A stretch of 41,282 nucleotides of DNA, taken from IMG/VR virus record IMGVR_UViG_3300020131_000004, positions 1 through 41,282 of that record. One strand, written 5' to 3'. This DNA is from a virus. Positions 8,245 to 17,169 of the stretch are shown here, piece by piece. The notes below the pieces were generated by a model. That model worked only from the letters and a program-made list of their open reading frames with translations. It was not told the origin of the DNA and did not search any database. A program made the position numbers and the translations under genes. Each line of letters begins with the position of its first letter. Positions within the stretch are counted from its first letter, which is position 1.

Positions 8245-8709
8245 ATGAGCGTAGGAATCGTAAGTGATGAATGGCGTGCAGAACGAGATAAGAAACATCT
8301 TGAATGGTTCTTAGGTGATGCGCAGGCTTGCGCTTTCATTGAAAGAATGGGTGAGGCGATAGAGTTCACCGATGACCTTGTTGACGGCGATGTGGAGATA
8401 AGTGCAGAACGGGTAGTTAGAAACATGATGGCTCTTATGATTACTCTTCCCAACAATGATTTTTTCATCAGAAATCGTACCTATCTCACACCCATTTTGA
8501 TTCACACGGCTTCCGCTTGGCTGGACTCTGAAGAGCTAAAAGACAGCGAAGATGAGCGCCATAAGATGCTGGCCTTCCATTTAAGAAACCTCAGTTTAGA
8601 GCTTTATCACGCTACTGCATTCCTTGTAGGAGGGTGGGAGCATTTGAGAAAAATAGGAGTAGATATGCGTACTTTTTTTGCGATAGAAACTTATGAGGAG
8701 TGGAAATAA
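8245..8709 (+). CDS. Hypothetical phage protein, helical
   Basis: A 154-residue, largely helical acidic protein with an ideal GGAGG site. It includes an N-terminal MSVGIVSDEWRAERDKKH segment and a central FTDDLVDGDVEI segment. Its stop overlaps the next ATG (TAATG). It sits between tail-hub and ejection protein genes, where similar phages place a gene of unknown role. No family recognised. Confidence 0.75.
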   Translation: MSVGIVSDEWRAERDKKHLEWFLGDAQACAFIERMGEAIEFTDDLVDGDVEISAERVVRNMMALMITLPNNDFFIRNRTYLTPILIHTASAWLDSEELKDSEDERHKMLAFHLRNLSLELYHATAFLVGGWEHLRKIGVDMRTFFAIETYEEWK

Positions 8710-9653
8710 TGTCGGGCGGCGGCGATAAGAGTCAAACATCTACGCAGAAAACGGAGCCGTGGAAGGGCGTTCAACCCTACCTGACCGATCTACTGAGCAA
8801 GGGCCAGAACGTCACCAATAGCCCATTCAATTTCTACAACGGCGACACTATTGCCCCGTTCAGCCCAGAGCAGCAAATGGGTATGAGCATGACAACCAAT
8901 CGGGCTTTGGCTGGTTCCCCTACGCTGAATGCAGCGAACCAGAACCTCACATCAACGCTTAATGGCAACTTCATGTCGCCAGACTCCAATCCTTGGCTCA
9001 AACAGAACGTGGATCGAGTCATGGGTGATGTGCAAGGCCGTGTTAATTCGCAGTTTGGTAACAGCAACTTCGGTTCCACTGCCCATCAGGAAACCTTGCA
9101 ACGCGGCTTAGGTGAAGTCGGCGCAGGCATGTACGGCGCTAACTATGACGCCGAACGCGGTAGGCAAATGAGTGGCATGGGCATGGCTCCTGGCATGGCT
9201 GCTGCTGACTACATGGATATGGAAGCCTTGCAAGGTGTAGGCGCTCAACGGCAGAACCTCGCTAACCAATATCTCGGACAGGCAGGCAACACCTTCAACC
9301 AAGCTGCTCAATTCCCGTATGACCAATTGTCGCGCTATCAGAGCGTGGTTAACTCAGGTACGGGTCAAGGCGGCACGACGACTTCTACAGCACCTAATCC
9401 GAATCAATCGAACACCTTTGCAAACATGGCAGGTTTAGCCCTGACCGCCGCAAGCCTCTTCTCGGATGTTCGCCTGAAATCCAACATCGAGCGAGTTGGC
9501 ACCCATCCACTAGGCATAGGGATTTACGAATACGACAAGTTCGGCAAGCGTGAACGTGGGGTAATGGCGCAAGAAGTCGAGCAAGTCATGCCGGAAGCCG
9601 TAAGCACACATGAAAGCGGCTTCAAAAAAGTTAATTACGGTCTATTAGGTTAA
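8709..9653 (+). CDS. Virion (ejection-type) protein ending in a short S74 chaperone-like domain
   Basis: A 314-residue Gln/Asn/Gly/Met-rich protein in the position of a DNA-ejection or internal virion protein. After a low-complexity body, residues about 252-314 match the start of the S74 intramolecular chaperone (ICA) domain. SDVRLKSNIERVG has the Ser and Lys spaced as in the self-cleaving dyad, then GVMAQEVEQVMPEAV. The domain is only about 60 residues long; complete ICA domains are usually over 100, so the helical release arm seems absent. Start chosen at the ATG with GAGGAG upstream rather than the GTG at 8700. Confidence 0.72.
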   Translation: MSGGGDKSQTSTQKTEPWKGVQPYLTDLLSKGQNVTNSPFNFYNGDTIAPFSPEQQMGMSMTTNRALAGSPTLNAANQNLTSTLNGNFMSPDSNPWLKQNVDRVMGDVQGRVNSQFGNSNFGSTAHQETLQRGLGEVGAGMYGANYDAERGRQMSGMGMAPGMAAADYMDMEALQGVGAQRQNLANQYLGQAGNTFNQAAQFPYDQLSRYQSVVNSGTGQGGTTTSTAPNPNQSNTFANMAGLALTAASLFSDVRLKSNIERVGTHPLGIGIYEYDKFGKRERGVMAQEVEQVMPEAVSTHESGFKKVNYGLLG

Positions 9654-9662
9654 GGAAACATC

Positions 9663-10088
9663 ATGGCAAACGCACACTCTTATGGCGGTAATTTATATTC
9701 CGGCAACCTCCCCAGCATATCGCTTGGTCAGAATAATTGGAACAACCTGCCACAGTCGTCCGTGGATTTCTTTGTTAAGAGCGGATTGCTCAAGCAGCTC
9801 GGAATGCCCCCAACATCTCAGCAGACACCACAAGGGCCAGCCTTTGGAGGTGATCCATTCAGCTCTGCCATGTCAGGCAATCAAAAAGGCACGCTCCAAC
9901 CATACATCAACCGCATGACTGGTAACGCCAATAGTGCGCTATACGGTGGCTTGCTTGGCTATCAGCCACAACAGCTAATCGCTGGTAACGCTGGTGGCAC
10001 GCCGGTTAACCCTCAAGCACCGCAAAACTTCTCCCTCCCCCCCGGCTTGCTTAACGCAAACATGGGCAACCGTCACTGGATGAAATAA
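9663..10088 (+). CDS. Small Gly/Asn/Pro-rich virion-associated protein
   Basis: A 141-residue protein rich in Gly, Asn, Gln and Pro, with no predicted membrane segment, preceded by AGGA. It lies among ejection-type proteins, shares their composition and is probably packaged in the virion. No family recognised. Confidence 0.65.
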   Translation: MANAHSYGGNLYSGNLPSISLGQNNWNNLPQSSVDFFVKSGLLKQLGMPPTSQQTPQGPAFGGDPFSSAMSGNQKGTLQPYINRMTGNANSALYGGLLGYQPQQLIAGNAGGTPVNPQAPQNFSLPPGLLNANMGNRHWMK

Positions 10089-10090
10089 TT

Positions 10091-11536
10091 ATGGGACTCC
10101 TCGGATTAATGCCAGGTGAATGGGATGCCCAAGGCGGAGGCGGTGGACTGTTAGGTGGCGGCATGGGTGGCAAGCTAAACGCCGCAATGGATAACCCACT
10201 TTTCCAGATGGGCGTTGGCATACTTGCGAATAACTCAGGACACTACGGGGCGTTTGGCCCTGCTGTGGGCGGAGGTCTAGCGCAAGGGATGCAGAACATG
10301 CGCAAGCAGAAAGAAGATGCTATGCGTAAGCAGATGTATGACCTTGAGATGCAGAAGGTTCAGCGTGAGGTGGAACAGCAAAACAAGGAGCGTGAGGCGC
10401 TTGCAGATTTTGACAACAAGTTCCCCGAGTATAAGGGACTTGCCTCGATTGATCCCAAAGCCGCGTTGAAGATTGCTTATCCCGGTATCGCTTCAGGCTC
10501 TGTTGACCCATATTACACGGTTGTTCCGACTGAGAACGGTCTTGGCAGATTTAACGCCAGAACCGGCGAATTTGAGCTGATTTCTGGGCCTGATGGCAAG
10601 CCATTCGTAAATTCCAAGGATTCTCCATTGGTACGCGGTGCAGTGAAGGGTGCAGAAGCGCAAGCGGGTGCCGCATGGAAGCCTAATACCGACATAGACG
10701 GTCAAGTGCTGACCGATGCCCAAGTAGCGCAAATGGCCTATGGCAACAACCCAATCCCGTTCACTGGACAGCAACAAGCTCCACAACTTCCTACTAGCAA
10801 CTTCAGCACGCCTTACCCTGTAACCTTCGGCGCACCTGGAACCACTGCAACTGACAGAGCAGAAGGTGTGACCTCTGATGCATCTATCCAGATTCGTAAT
10901 CCTGCACGGCCTAATGCTGGCGGTGGGATCAAAGTCCCGACTGCTGCTGAGCTCTCAGCTCAAAAGAAGGCAGCAGAAGCCGAGGCCGAATTCAATTCTC
11001 CTGAGGCTATTGAGAAGCGTGGTAAAGCCAAAGAGTTCAAGCAGACCATGGGTAAAGTGGTTATTGACAAGATTGACGATGTAACTAAGCGCGTTGACGG
11101 CTGGACTGCTGGTTTGGGCGGTCGGGCGATGGACGGCGTACCAGGTACTGATGCCTATGATCTGAAAGCAGACCTTGAGACTATCAAGGCAAACTTCGGG
11201 TTTGACCGACTGCAAGCCATGCGAGACATGTCACCTACTGGTGGCGCTCTCGGTCAAGTAGCTGTGCAAGAATTGTCTGCTCTGCAAGCCTCTGTTGCCA
11301 ATCTCGACAATGCACAAAGCCCTGCACAATTAAAGGCGAATCTCAAGAAAGCCAAAACGCATTATGAAAACTGGCTCGATACTATCGAGGGAAAGTCTCC
11401 ATCCAAACCCGCTGACGCCAGCAACAAACCAACGGCAGCTAAACCAGCTCGCGCCCCAATGAAAGGCCAAGTGGTTGATGGCTACAAATTCATGGGCGGC
11501 AACCCTGCCGACCCTAACAACTGGAAGCGCAAATAA
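10091..11536 (+). CDS. Internal virion / DNA ejection protein
   Basis: A 481-residue protein. It begins with a Gly-rich segment and a hydrophobic patch (NPLFQMGVGILANNS), then a charged helical region (about 65-105) rich in Gln, Lys and Glu. A Pro/Ala-rich middle follows, and then a conserved C-terminal helical domain (YDLKADLETIKANFGFDRLQ through ALQASVANLDNAQSPAQL). The last domain is common in ejection proteins of short-tailed phages. Such proteins leave the virion with the DNA and form a conduit through the envelope. No lytic transglycosylase motif is visible. Confidence 0.7.
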   Translation: MGLLGLMPGEWDAQGGGGGLLGGGMGGKLNAAMDNPLFQMGVGILANNSGHYGAFGPAVGGGLAQGMQNMRKQKEDAMRKQMYDLEMQKVQREVEQQNKEREALADFDNKFPEYKGLASIDPKAALKIAYPGIASGSVDPYYTVVPTENGLGRFNARTGEFELISGPDGKPFVNSKDSPLVRGAVKGAEAQAGAAWKPNTDIDGQVLTDAQVAQMAYGNNPIPFTGQQQAPQLPTSNFSTPYPVTFGAPGTTATDRAEGVTSDASIQIRNPARPNAGGGIKVPTAAELSAQKKAAEAEAEFNSPEAIEKRGKAKEFKQTMGKVVIDKIDDVTKRVDGWTAGLGGRAMDGVPGTDAYDLKADLETIKANFGFDRLQAMRDMSPTGGALGQVAVQELSALQASVANLDNAQSPAQLKANLKKAKTHYENWLDTIEGKSPSKPADASNKPTAAKPARAPMKGQVVDGYKFMGGNPADPNNWKRK

Positions 11537-13197
11537 TGGCTGGCCCTTGGGAAAAATACCAATCAGTTGAAACAGAGGAAGATGGGCCTTGGGCTAAGTA
11601 CGCATCAACTCCAGAGCCTCAAGCTCCAGCTACCAAACCATTATCCCGCACTGATAAGTACATCAAAGGCGCACTGGATCCGCTTGTTGGACTTGGGCAG
11701 CTAACACAACATGCAATCGGGCCTAATGTTCAAGCCCAAGCCGCTAATGAAATGAACGCGATGGGCGCTCAGTTTGGCGCTCAAGTGCAGCCTGGAACAC
11801 TCGACCAGGCCATTGCGGCAGATGAGCAAGAATACCAAAGCAGAAGGGCAGTGGTAGGGGAAACGGGTATAGACGGTTATCGCTTGCTAGGTAATATCGT
11901 CAATCCGCTTACCCTCAACCCATCAGCCAAGATCCCGCAAGCTGCCACTACCGCTGGTAAGGCCTTAACTGGTGCAGGCGTAGGTGGTGTTATGGGAGCA
12001 ATGCAGCCTGTAGTAAGCGGAGACTTCGACTCTGAGAAGGGCAAGCAAATTGCCGCTGGCGCTGTAGGTGGCGCTCTGGTCCCCGCTGCAATCGGTGGTG
12101 TATCGAGAATCATCAGCCCAAAAGCATCAACCAATCCGAACGTGCAAGCTCTGCGTGAAGCTGGCGTTACCCCAACCATAGGCCAAACGCTAGGTGGTGG
12201 GCTCAATAGGCTGGAAGAACGTATGCAGAGCGTGCCTATCCTTGGCGACATGATTACCAAGGCGCGTGGTAAAGCAAACGCTCAGTTCGAAACCGCAGCT
12301 TTTAACAAGGCGCTTAAGCCTATCGGCATTGAATTGCCTAAAGGCCTAGCTGGCAGGGAGGCTATCGACTTTACCGAGCAAACATTGAAGCAACGGTATG
12401 ACGAAGTATTGAGTGGTATTGGCGCTATTGCCCCTGATGAGCAATTCAGTTCCAAGCTATCCGAGCTTGATTCCCTAGTAACCAAGAAGATGATGCCAAA
12501 GGCCGAGAAAGCCAAGTTCAAGGCAGCATTAAGTGATATACAAGAATCCATGAATGGGGGCGTACTAACCTCGGAAGCCTTCAAAGAACTGGAAAGCTCA
12601 CTCGGTGCTCAGGCGCGGCAATTAGGCTCATCCACCAATGTTTACGAAGGCAAGCTAGCCCCTGCTGTTAAGCAATTGCAGGCAGAACTCAGGGATATGC
12701 TCAAACGGCAAGCTGGCGGACTCTCTGACGAGTTGCAGAAGGTGAATAGCGGTTGGGCAAACTTCAAGCGTGTTCAACGTGCGGCAGGCGCTTTAGGTGC
12801 TGATGATGGATCGTTTACTCCGGCGCAATTCCAGAACGCAGTTAAGGCAATGGACAAGTCGAGAGACAAGGGCGCATTCGCGCGCGGTAATGCTTTGGGG
12901 CAGGACTTGGGCGATGCTGGGAAAGCTGTTTTAACAGGCAAAGTGCCTGATAGTGGTACAGCACAGAGGTTGCTCTACGGTACGGGGGCTTTGGCTTCTG
13001 GGACGTTAAGTCCGGCTATTCCTGCTGGCTTGATAGGCGGTGCGGCTCTTTACACTGGCCCAGCCCAACGGCTGTTAAACAGCCTAATAGCCTCAAGACC
13101 CGACAGTGCCGCTCTTCTTGCCGAAACACTTAGAAAAAATGGCCACTATATGCTTCCGGCAGGCAGCGTAGCAGGGCTTGGCCTTCTGAATCAATAA
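11536..13197 (+). CDS. Large internal virion / DNA ejection protein
   Basis: A 553-residue protein starting in a TAATG overlap. The N-terminus carries two GPW-x-KY repeats (GPWEKYQS and GPWAKYAS), then Ala/Gly-rich hydrophobic helices (about 145-200) that could insert into membrane. A long helical middle (about 265-430) and a hydrophobic Gly/Ala-rich C-terminus (GALASGTLSPAIPAGLIGGA) follow. Size, composition and position match the large ejection protein of podoviruses. It is the last gene before a terminator. Confidence 0.7.
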   Translation: MAGPWEKYQSVETEEDGPWAKYASTPEPQAPATKPLSRTDKYIKGALDPLVGLGQLTQHAIGPNVQAQAANEMNAMGAQFGAQVQPGTLDQAIAADEQEYQSRRAVVGETGIDGYRLLGNIVNPLTLNPSAKIPQAATTAGKALTGAGVGGVMGAMQPVVSGDFDSEKGKQIAAGAVGGALVPAAIGGVSRIISPKASTNPNVQALREAGVTPTIGQTLGGGLNRLEERMQSVPILGDMITKARGKANAQFETAAFNKALKPIGIELPKGLAGREAIDFTEQTLKQRYDEVLSGIGAIAPDEQFSSKLSELDSLVTKKMMPKAEKAKFKAALSDIQESMNGGVLTSEAFKELESSLGAQARQLGSSTNVYEGKLAPAVKQLQAELRDMLKRQAGGLSDELQKVNSGWANFKRVQRAAGALGADDGSFTPAQFQNAVKAMDKSRDKGAFARGNALGQDLGDAGKAVLTGKVPDSGTAQRLLYGTGALASGTLSPAIPAGLIGGAALYTGPAQRLLNSLIASRPDSAALLAETLRKNGHYMLPAGSVAGLGLLNQ

Positions 13198-13257
13198 AGG
13201 GAAGGCGACCATAGCGGCTCCAGTAATAGCCGTTCTATATAGTTGATCTTCTGTCAT

Positions 13258-13279
13258 AGCCCATATTCGGGGCTTTTTT
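13258..13279 (+). terminator. Terminator between ejection protein and tail fibre genes
   Basis: AGCCC and GGGCT pair around CATATTCG-type loop bases, followed by six T. It lies within the 143-bp gap that separates the virion protein genes from the tail fibre gene. Confidence 0.75.
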
Positions 13280-13340
13280 GTTTTCTGTCAATACGATAAC
13301 ACACACATTTCTAACGCTGTGAAGCGCTGAAAGGAAAGAC

Positions 13341-14414
13341 ATGGCAGTTCCAACCACAATGGCGGAGTTATCCACCACGGCAGCTAGTAACTCGCCTGCT
13401 GGCTCAGAGTCACCCACAAATGCAGACGATCATCTGCGCGCAGCTTATGCCATTTTACGCACCACCAATGCCAAAGGCTCGGACATTGCCTCTGCGTCTA
13501 CTACAGACATAGGCGCGGCTACTGGGGAATTCGTTGATGTAACCGGCACTACAACAATCACCTCACTAGGCACGGTTGCCGCTGGCATTGTCCGCACTGT
13601 CCGCTTCACTGGCGCACTCACACTCACGCATAACGCCACAAGCCTTATTTTGCCTGGTGCCGCCAATATCACTACGGCAGCTAATGATAGGGCTGAATTT
13701 AGATCACTTGGCTCAGGAAATTGGCTCTGTGTTGAGTACATTAGGGCAGACGGCAGCCCTGTTGCCAGGTTCAAGGGAACGGCTGTGGCATCTGCTTCCA
13801 CTACAGACATATGGGCAGCTTCTGCTGAGACGGTGCACATCACTGGAACCACCGCGATTACTTCTTTCGGTACGGCTGGCAGGGCTGGCCTTATGAGAAC
13901 ACTGGTTATAGACAGCGCTGGAGTTGTTATTACGCACGGCGCGAATCTCATATGTCCTGAAGGTGTTGATATTGTTTCCAGTGCTGGAGACGTAATAGAG
14001 ATTGTTGCAGACACCACAACGCAGCATAGGGTTAAAAGCTATGCGAGGGCAGGCAGTCTCCACTCTATAGGCTCATTTACCCGAGATGTTTCTCTAGCCT
14101 CTGGCACGCAGGTCATTACCGGCGTGGGTTTCAAGCCTAAACGCGTGTTCTTCCAGATGGCACTAACTTCTACTGTTGCATCTATTAGCTCCGCTGGATG
14201 GGATGATGGTTCAAGTAGATTCTGCGTATATGACAACCACCTTTCAACCGCTGACAGCAATGCCATTTCTGGCAACTTCTCTATCATCCTCAGTACCGCC
14301 AACAGCTATACGGGGTTGATTACCGCCTTATCCAGCGACGGCTTTACGATAACTTGGACGAGAAATGGAGCGCCAACCGGAACAATCACCATTCGATATA
14401 TTGCGGAGATGTAA
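13341..14414 (+). CDS. Tail fibre / receptor-binding protein with duplicated module
   Basis: A 357-residue beta-rich protein. Residues about 50-130 and 148-232 are two related modules, each opening SASTTDI, then TGTT(T/A)ITS(L/F)GT, then a hydrophobic glycine-rich strand set. The N-terminus (MAVPTTMAELSTTAASNSPA) is the typical attachment segment that joins fibres to the tail. The last 110 residues are unique and probably form the receptor-binding tip. AAAGGA lies five bases upstream. The gene is followed without a gap by a putative fibre-assembly protein. Confidence 0.78.
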   Translation: MAVPTTMAELSTTAASNSPAGSESPTNADDHLRAAYAILRTTNAKGSDIASASTTDIGAATGEFVDVTGTTTITSLGTVAAGIVRTVRFTGALTLTHNATSLILPGAANITTAANDRAEFRSLGSGNWLCVEYIRADGSPVARFKGTAVASASTTDIWAASAETVHITGTTAITSFGTAGRAGLMRTLVIDSAGVVITHGANLICPEGVDIVSSAGDVIEIVADTTTQHRVKSYARAGSLHSIGSFTRDVSLASGTQVITGVGFKPKRVFFQMALTSTVASISSAGWDDGSSRFCVYDNHLSTADSNAISGNFSIILSTANSYTGLITALSSDGFTITWTRNGAPTGTITIRYIAEM

Positions 14415-14867
14415 ATGAAAGTTTCCATAGATAACACCACTGGGCTAATGATTGAGATGCAGGGTAATCCGCGTGAGGGCACTCTTACTCAAAACGCGCT
14501 TTCTGCTGGATTCACGGATGTTTCTGAGATCGAGGTGACAGAGCAGGAATTAGCTGTCCTCATCAAGGCAAAGGAAGATGCAAGGAAAACGCCTGAGCAG
14601 ATTGCAACTGATTTGGAGAAGGCCGTAGACCGCTACATGGACGAAGTAGCCAACTCCTACCGCTACACCAATATCCACACGATGATCAGCTACGCCACTT
14701 CCAGTCATCCGGTATGGGGTGCTGAAGGTGTTAAGGCCAGGGACTGGCGCGATGCCGTATATAGCTACTGCATCAATGTGCAAGAAGATGTGCTGGCAGG
14801 GTTAAGAGCTATCCCTACAGAAGCGGAGCTTATAGCCGAGCTTCCTTCTTTCCCCGAGCAACCATAA
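14415..14867 (+). CDS. Tail fibre assembly or fibre-associated protein
   Basis: A 150-residue protein starting immediately after the fibre stop. The C-terminal half (VDRYMDEVANSYRYTNIHTM through EGVKARDWRDAVYSYC) resembles the conserved end of small proteins found next to fibre genes (Tfa-like, DUF4376-like). It probably helps fold or attach the fibre. Assignment is from context plus this segment. Confidence 0.65.
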   Translation: MKVSIDNTTGLMIEMQGNPREGTLTQNALSAGFTDVSEIEVTEQELAVLIKAKEDARKTPEQIATDLEKAVDRYMDEVANSYRYTNIHTMISYATSSHPVWGAEGVKARDWRDAVYSYCINVQEDVLAGLRAIPTEAELIAELPSFPEQP

Positions 14868-14878
14868 CAACCAACCAG

Positions 14879-14898
14879 CCGCCGAAAGGCGGTTTTTT
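14879..14898 (+). terminator. Terminator after the tail fibre genes
   Basis: CCGCC, loop GAAA, GGCGG, then six T. It separates tail genes from the lysis block and precedes the holin by about 30 bp. Confidence 0.88.
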
Positions 14899-14925
14899 AC
14901 GCCTATGAAATCCGAGAGGAAGCCC

Positions 14926-15135
14926 ATGAAGCACGAAGCCGCCCAAACGATAACTGAAGTAGCAACAAGGGCGCAATACGGCGGCTCTGCGATTGCAACA
15001 ATCTTCTCATTCATTAACCAATACGCAGCAGCAATCGGTGTCGTGATCGCCATTCTTGGCTTTTGTGTGAACTGGTACTACAAGCACAAACAGGATAAGC
15101 GTGAGGAGAAAAGGATGGGAAATGAGCATCCATAA
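14926..15135 (+). CDS. Holin
   Basis: A 69-residue protein with an amphipathic or hydrophobic segment (SAIATIFSFINQYAAAIGVV) continuing into one strong membrane span (about 33-53). It ends in a charged tail (YYKHKQDKREEKR), the layout of small phage holins. The start at 14926 is chosen because GAGAGG lies just upstream; an in-frame ATG at 14905 has no such site. It opens the lysis block and would permit endolysin access to the periplasm. It overlaps the next gene by 14 bp. Confidence 0.75.
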   Translation: MKHEAAQTITEVATRAQYGGSAIATIFSFINQYAAAIGVVIAILGFCVNWYYKHKQDKREEKRMGNEHP

Positions 15136-15304
15136 ATTCCCAGGCGTTACGGATGAGATTGATGAGGACAAGTACAAGGGCTTCATCGCCATCCTGATTG
15201 ACCACGAAAACAGCATTGAAGTCTCTGCCCCTGAAGGCTTCAGCAAGGCCGAAATAATTGGCATGTTGCACATGGCCGGACTCATCGTAATGGATAACCT
15301 ATAG
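15122..15304 (+). CDS. Small hypothetical protein in the lysis block
   Basis: A 60-residue acidic, soluble protein (MSIHKFPGVTDEIDEDKYKG start) with AAGGA six bases before the ATG. It is translated in another frame across the end of the holin gene. No family recognised. Neighbours suggest late expression. Confidence 0.65.
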   Translation: MSIHKFPGVTDEIDEDKYKGFIAILIDHENSIEVSAPEGFSKAEIIGMLHMAGLIVMDNL

Positions 15305-16066
15305 ATGCCAGTCAAACACTTCGTGATACCGGATGTTCAGGCAAAACCAGGTAGTGACTTTTCATACCTACGCGCCGCTGGGAATTACATAGTAGACAAG
15401 AAGCCGGACGTGATTGTGTGCATAGGCGACTTCACAGATTTTCCCTCCCTTAGCTCCTATGACCGAGGCTTGAAGTCATTCGAAGGGCGTAACTACAAGG
15501 ATGATATCTGGGCCGCTAGAGAGGCAATGGATGCCCTCCTAGAGCCTCTATATGCAGAACAAGCAAGGCTCAAGCGCAACAAAGAGAAAGCCTACAAGCC
15601 TCGCATGGTGATGACCCTTGGGAACCATGAGAACCGCGTTAATCGTGTAGTCAATGAGGATCGTAAGCTAGAAGGCTTAGTATCTGTTGATGACCTCCCT
15701 TATCAAGATTGGGAAGTGTTCCCGTTCCTCGAAGTGGTATGTATTGATGGCGTTGCGTACTCGCACTATTTCACTTCTGGGGTGATGGGACGACCTATCA
15801 CCACCGCCCAAGCATTGCTCACAAAAAAGCACATGTCATGCTTTGCTGGTCACCAACAAGGAAGGCAAATCGCCTATAGCCGCAGGGCTGACGGTAAAGA
15901 GATGACCGCCATTATCTGCGGTTCATTCTATGAACACGACGAAGATTATCTGGGGCCTCAAGGTAATCAGCATTTTCGCGGGTGCTACATGTTGCATGAG
16001 GTCGATGACGGTTCATTCGATGAAATGGCCGTTAGCTTGCGTTTCTTGAAGGAAAGATACCTTTAA
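15305..16066 (+). CDS. Metallophosphoesterase
   Basis: A 253-residue calcineurin-type phosphoesterase. Metal-site motifs appear in order: IPDVQAKP (Asp10, with Gln where many have His), IGDFTD (GD at 41-42), GNHENR (106-111), then SHYF and GHQQG near 200. The loss of His in the first and last motifs (DxQ and GHxQ) is seen in phage members of this group but leaves metal chemistry uncertain. The substrate, a nucleotide or phosphorylated protein, is unknown. It starts just after the preceding stop and lies inside the lysis block, which is not its obvious functional home. Confidence 0.8.
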   Translation: MPVKHFVIPDVQAKPGSDFSYLRAAGNYIVDKKPDVIVCIGDFTDFPSLSSYDRGLKSFEGRNYKDDIWAAREAMDALLEPLYAEQARLKRNKEKAYKPRMVMTLGNHENRVNRVVNEDRKLEGLVSVDDLPYQDWEVFPFLEVVCIDGVAYSHYFTSGVMGRPITTAQALLTKKHMSCFAGHQQGRQIAYSRRADGKEMTAIICGSFYEHDEDYLGPQGNQHFRGCYMLHEVDDGSFDEMAVSLRFLKERYL

Positions 16067-16083
16067 CCACTAGGAGATACATC

Positions 16084-16473
16084 ATGCCCCGCATCCTGGC
16101 TGCAATCGCAGCCTTTTTTATGTCCGCTTTAACCGTACTCTTCATTTCCCATGCTTATGCAGGCGAAAAGTACATGCCCAACAGCGTTGGCGGATATGTC
16201 GTACTCACTGACGAGCCATGTCAGATGCCTGTTATCAAGGAAGAGTACAAGAACCGCGCCTATGCAACGGATTCAAGCGGAGACAAACGGGAGGGATGCT
16301 GGTATCGCCCAGAAGCAGAGAAGCCATTTGTACCTCGCGTTGTGGTGTTCATGTACGAGGAAGGATCCCCGAATGTTGGCTCTTTCGATCAGCGCCTATT
16401 CAGCGACGAAATGAAGCAGTGGGAAGAGTACCCCATTCCCCATCCTGAGCTTGAGTTCAAGGGGGAGATTTGA
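16084..16473 (+). CDS. Exported protein of unknown function
   Basis: A 129-residue protein with a signal peptide: basic MPR, hydrophobic core about 4-22, and an AYA cleavage site before Gly27. The mature part has two Cys residues (CQM and CWYRPEAEKP) that could form a disulfide in the periplasm. It lies between phosphoesterase and endolysin genes, so a periplasmic role in lysis or host modification is possible. Translation is coupled to the next gene by TGATG. Confidence 0.72.
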   Translation: MPRILAAIAAFFMSALTVLFISHAYAGEKYMPNSVGGYVVLTDEPCQMPVIKEEYKNRAYATDSSGDKREGCWYRPEAEKPFVPRVVVFMYEEGSPNVGSFDQRLFSDEMKQWEEYPIPHPELEFKGEI

Positions 16474-16628
16474 TGGAAGTGGCAATCTGCAAAGGCTGTG
16501 GAGACGCGTTCGATCCTGAAGAAAGCCCAGACGGTTACTGCATGAATTGCGACCCAGAGGAAGCGCGGCAAAAGCAGGAAGTAGTACGCGAATTCATCGC
16601 TGGCAAGGTTGATCGGGAGGCCGAATGA
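16473..16628 (+). CDS. Small zinc-ribbon-like protein
   Basis: A 51-residue protein with CKGC near residue 7 and CMNC near residue 23, the spacing of a zinc ribbon, then an acidic helical tail. It starts in a TGATG overlap and its end overlaps the endolysin ATG (ATGA). Function unknown. Confidence 0.75.
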   Translation: MEVAICKGCGDAFDPEESPDGYCMNCDPEEARQKQEVVREFIAGKVDREAE

Positions 16629-17038
16629 TTAACTCCCGCAAGATTGACGACCTTCATCCTTTAGTGCAAAAGAAGTGCCTCGACTTCATCCACGAATGCA
16701 AGAAGCAGGGCATAGACGTCATCATTACCAGCACATACAGGGACGGCGAATCACAGAATGCCCTCTATGCCCAGGGTCGCACCAAACCTGGAAAGAAAGT
16801 CACCAATGCCAAGGCTGGTCAATCCTATCACAACTGGAAAGTTGCTTTCGACTTCTGCCCGGTAGTCAACGGCAAAGCTCAGTGGGATGACCTCGATACT
16901 TTTACCAAGTGCGGGGAGATTGCCGAGTCGTTAGGGCTTGAATGGGCTGGGCGTTGGAAATCCTTCAAAGAGCTGGCGCACTGTCAGTACACCGGAGGTT
17001 TGAAACTGGCAGACTTCCAAGAGGGCAAGACATTATGA
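16625..17038 (+). CDS. Endolysin, M15 L-alanyl-D-glutamate / D-Ala-D-Ala peptidase type
   Basis: A 137-residue peptidoglycan peptidase of the M15 (T5 endolysin/VanY-like) group. Zinc ligands can be placed at His69 and Asp76 in QSYHNWKVAFDF and His119 in KELAHCQY. TSTYRDGESQNALYAQGRT (residues 35-53) is the conserved substrate-side segment. It has no signal peptide, so it depends on the holin for release. It follows a zinc-ribbon gene by ATGA and overlaps a small lipoprotein gene. Length is normal for a single-domain enzyme. Confidence 0.9.
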   Translation: MINSRKIDDLHPLVQKKCLDFIHECKKQGIDVIITSTYRDGESQNALYAQGRTKPGKKVTNAKAGQSYHNWKVAFDFCPVVNGKAQWDDLDTFTKCGEIAESLGLEWAGRWKSFKELAHCQYTGGLKLADFQEGKTL

Positions 17039-17169
17039 GAATTTTAATCCTCAGTTTGTTCCTCTCCGGCTGCTCAATCGTCCAATTACTCCCAAGTTCT
17101 GCATGTGAATACGTGAACTACGAACGCACCCAAAATCACGTTGATGTAATCGCTTCCTGCACGCTTTAA
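17035..17169 (+). CDS. Small lipoprotein, possible outer-membrane lysis partner
   Basis: A 44-residue protein starting in the endolysin stop (ATGA). Its N-terminus is a lipoprotein signal with lipobox LSGC (Cys13), leaving a 32-residue mature chain with two more Cys residues. Position right after the endolysin recalls Rz1-type o-spanins, but the usual Pro-rich body and an i-spanin partner are not visible. Spanin assignment is therefore only a possibility. Confidence 0.7.
   Translation: MRILILSLFLSGCSIVQLLPSSACEYVNYERTQNHVDVIASCTL

Noticed and set aside
11536-13197. Tail tape measure protein
   Set aside because: Length and composition fit an ejection protein, and no tail tube, sheath or baseplate genes are present.
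16473-17169. Classic Rz/Rz1 spanin pair
   Set aside because: The lipoprotein is in the right place, but no inner-membrane coiled-coil partner was found, so the pair is not claimed.
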